From: Prauserella salsuginis
Lineage (GTDB): Bacteria > Actinomycetota > Actinomycetes > Mycobacteriales > Pseudonocardiaceae
Length of the DNA: 64,000 nucleotides
Reading direction: 5' to 3'
NCBI RefSeq assembly: GCF_024648885.1
Contig: NZ_JANBBF010000008.1
Span: forward strand, 124,001-188,000
Shown: piece after piece, positions 63,214 to 64,000 of the stretch
Numbering within the stretch: position 1 is the stretch's first letter
Layout: each line of letters opens with the position of its first letter
Notes under the pieces: model-generated
Seen by the model: the letters and a program-made list of their open reading frames with translations, nothing else
Databases searched by the model: none
Told to the model about the DNA's origin: nothing
Program-made: the position numbers and the translations under genes

Positions 63214-64000
63214 ATGACGACGACCGAGTCAGCCGCAGCCACCGCACAGCACACGGCAGTGCGTATCGACGACGTCACCGCGACCGCCCTGCCTCCGGGC
63301 CCGCGCCTGCCGCAGGCGATCCAGACCCTGCTGTTCGGTTCGTACCGGCATCAGTGGTTGCCCCGGTTGCGCCGCCGCCACGGCGACGTGTTCCGGCTCC
63401 GGCTCTTCCCCGAGCGGGACGTCGTGCAGCTGGCGAACGTCGAGCACATCCGCGCGGTGTTCGGCGGCCCGGCCGAGGTGTTCCACGCCGGGGAGGGAAA
63501 CGTCATCCTCAAGCCCGCGATGGGCCGCCACTCGGTCCTGCTCACCGACGAGGAGGTGCACCTGCGGGCCCGCAAACTGCTCATGCCCGCGTTCAACGGT
63601 GCCTCCCTGCGCGGTTACCGCGACCTGATCACCGAGCTCGCCGAGGCCGAGGTCGACGGCTGGCGACCGGGCCCGCTGCGCTCGCACGAGCGGATGCAGG
63701 CCGTGACGCTCGAGATCATCCTGCGCGTGGTGTTCGGTGTCGCCGAAGGGCCGCGACTCGACCGCCTGCGCGCGCTGCTGCGGCGCATCGTCGACATCGG
63801 CCCGGTCGACATCCTCGGCTGGCACCAGCCGAAACTGCAGCGTTTCGGTGTGTGGAAACGGGACGCCGAGGTGCGCAGGACCGCCGACGAGCTGATCTAC
63901 GCCGAGATCGCCGACCGCAGGCGCGCCGGAGATCTCGCCGACCGACGTGACGTGCTCTCCCGGCTATTGGCCGTCGGCAACGGCGCCGACACCGACGGGC
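63214..64000 (+). CDS. Cytochrome P450 (5' part)
   Basis: The first 262 residues of a cytochrome P450; the gene runs past the window. It starts at the ATG at 63214, with AAGGAG 7 nt upstream. Seen: PPGPRLPQAIQTLLFG and KYGDVFRLR-like RHGDVFRLRLF, and the helix C pattern LTDEEVHLRARKLLMPAFNG (His and Arg contact haem propionates). The I helix and haem-binding Cys are outside the window. It is of the class with a membrane-associated-type Pro-rich start found in soluble bacterial P450s. Probably TetR-repressed; substrate unknown. Confidence 0.88.
   Translation, partial: MTTTESAAATAQHTAVRIDDVTATALPPGPRLPQAIQTLLFGSYRHQWLPRLRRRHGDVFRLRLFPERDVVQLANVEHIRAVFGGPAEVFHAGEGNVILKPAMGRHSVLLTDEEVHLRARKLLMPAFNGASLRGYRDLITELAEAEVDGWRPGPLRSHERMQAVTLEIILRVVFGVAEGPRLDRLRALLRRIVDIGPVDILGWHQPKLQRFGVWKRDAEVRRTADELIYAEIADRRRAGDLADRRDVLSRLLAVGNGADTDG

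Overview
The window is a very GC-rich stretch of an actinobacterial chromosome. It carries a complete bacterial 20S proteasome/pupylation locus, a mycothiol biosynthesis ligase (mshC), rbpA, tatA/tatC and helY. Gene order follows, from memory, the Mycobacterium tuberculosis Rv2050-Rv2130 region (rbpA, ppm1, pepE, 5'-3' exonuclease, helY, tatC, tatA, pafC, pafB, pafA, prcA, prcB, pup, dop, mpa, trmI, recB-like, hisG, hisE, PAC2, mshC). Codon bias, the separate lnt and ppm1 genes and the accessory content fit the order Pseudonocardiales (a Saccharomonospora, Prauserella or Amycolatopsis relative). This placement is inferred from gene content only. I saw no rRNA, tRNA, CRISPR array, transposase or prophage gene.

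Layout. 1-2800: end of an MFS permease, a thymidine kinase with an unusual internal insertion, rbpA behind a SigR/SigH-type promoter, and a VOC-fold protein. 2900-5800: an MFS exporter divergent from an XRE/MmyB-type regulator, then a small membrane protein. 5980-11120: threonine dehydratase, polyprenol-P-mannose synthase, apolipoprotein N-acyltransferase and an amidohydrolase, all on the minus strand. 11220-12641: a lysine 2,3-aminomutase-like radical SAM enzyme. 12700-19042: a sugar catabolic island (LacD-like aldolase, FGGY kinase, P-loop/HAD fusion, LacI repressor, sugar porter) whose two promoter regions each hold a pair of the same operator at the same 24-bp spacing. 19100-24983: a RibD-like reductase, an ABC exporter with one large permease and two ATPases, and a membrane-anchored SGNH hydrolase. 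25000-30400: Lrp regulator, Xaa-Pro peptidase, 5'-3' exonuclease, two DUF4333 paralogues flanking an Eis-type acetyltransferase. 30560-36420: helY, YjbR-like protein, lipid kinase, tatC, tatA. 36425-49905: pafC/pafB/pafA, a PAP2-lipid kinase fusion, prcA/prcB/pup/dop, then an insertion (NUDIX, lipoprotein, aldo-keto reductase, small HTH protein), then mpa. 50480-63000: a proline/glutamine-rich membrane protein, trmI, a site-2 protease, a RecB-like nuclease, an orphan ParA, a SRPBCC protein, hisG/hisE, a HAD phosphatase, PAC2, MFS, a metallophosphoesterase, mshC and a TetR regulator. The window closes inside a cytochrome P450 gene that appears to be controlled by that TetR.

Regulatory signals are unusually legible. 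About twenty genes start 6-8 nt after a TANNNT (often TAGGGT or TACCGT) hexamer with no ribosome binding site, which is what leaderless mRNAs look like. Three local regulons can be proposed from sequence alone: the LacI sugar island, the small HTH protein/aldo-keto reductase pair that share an identical 18-bp site, and TetR/P450. Long GC-rich hairpins separate most transcription units. Everything here was read by eye; no database search or folding program was run.
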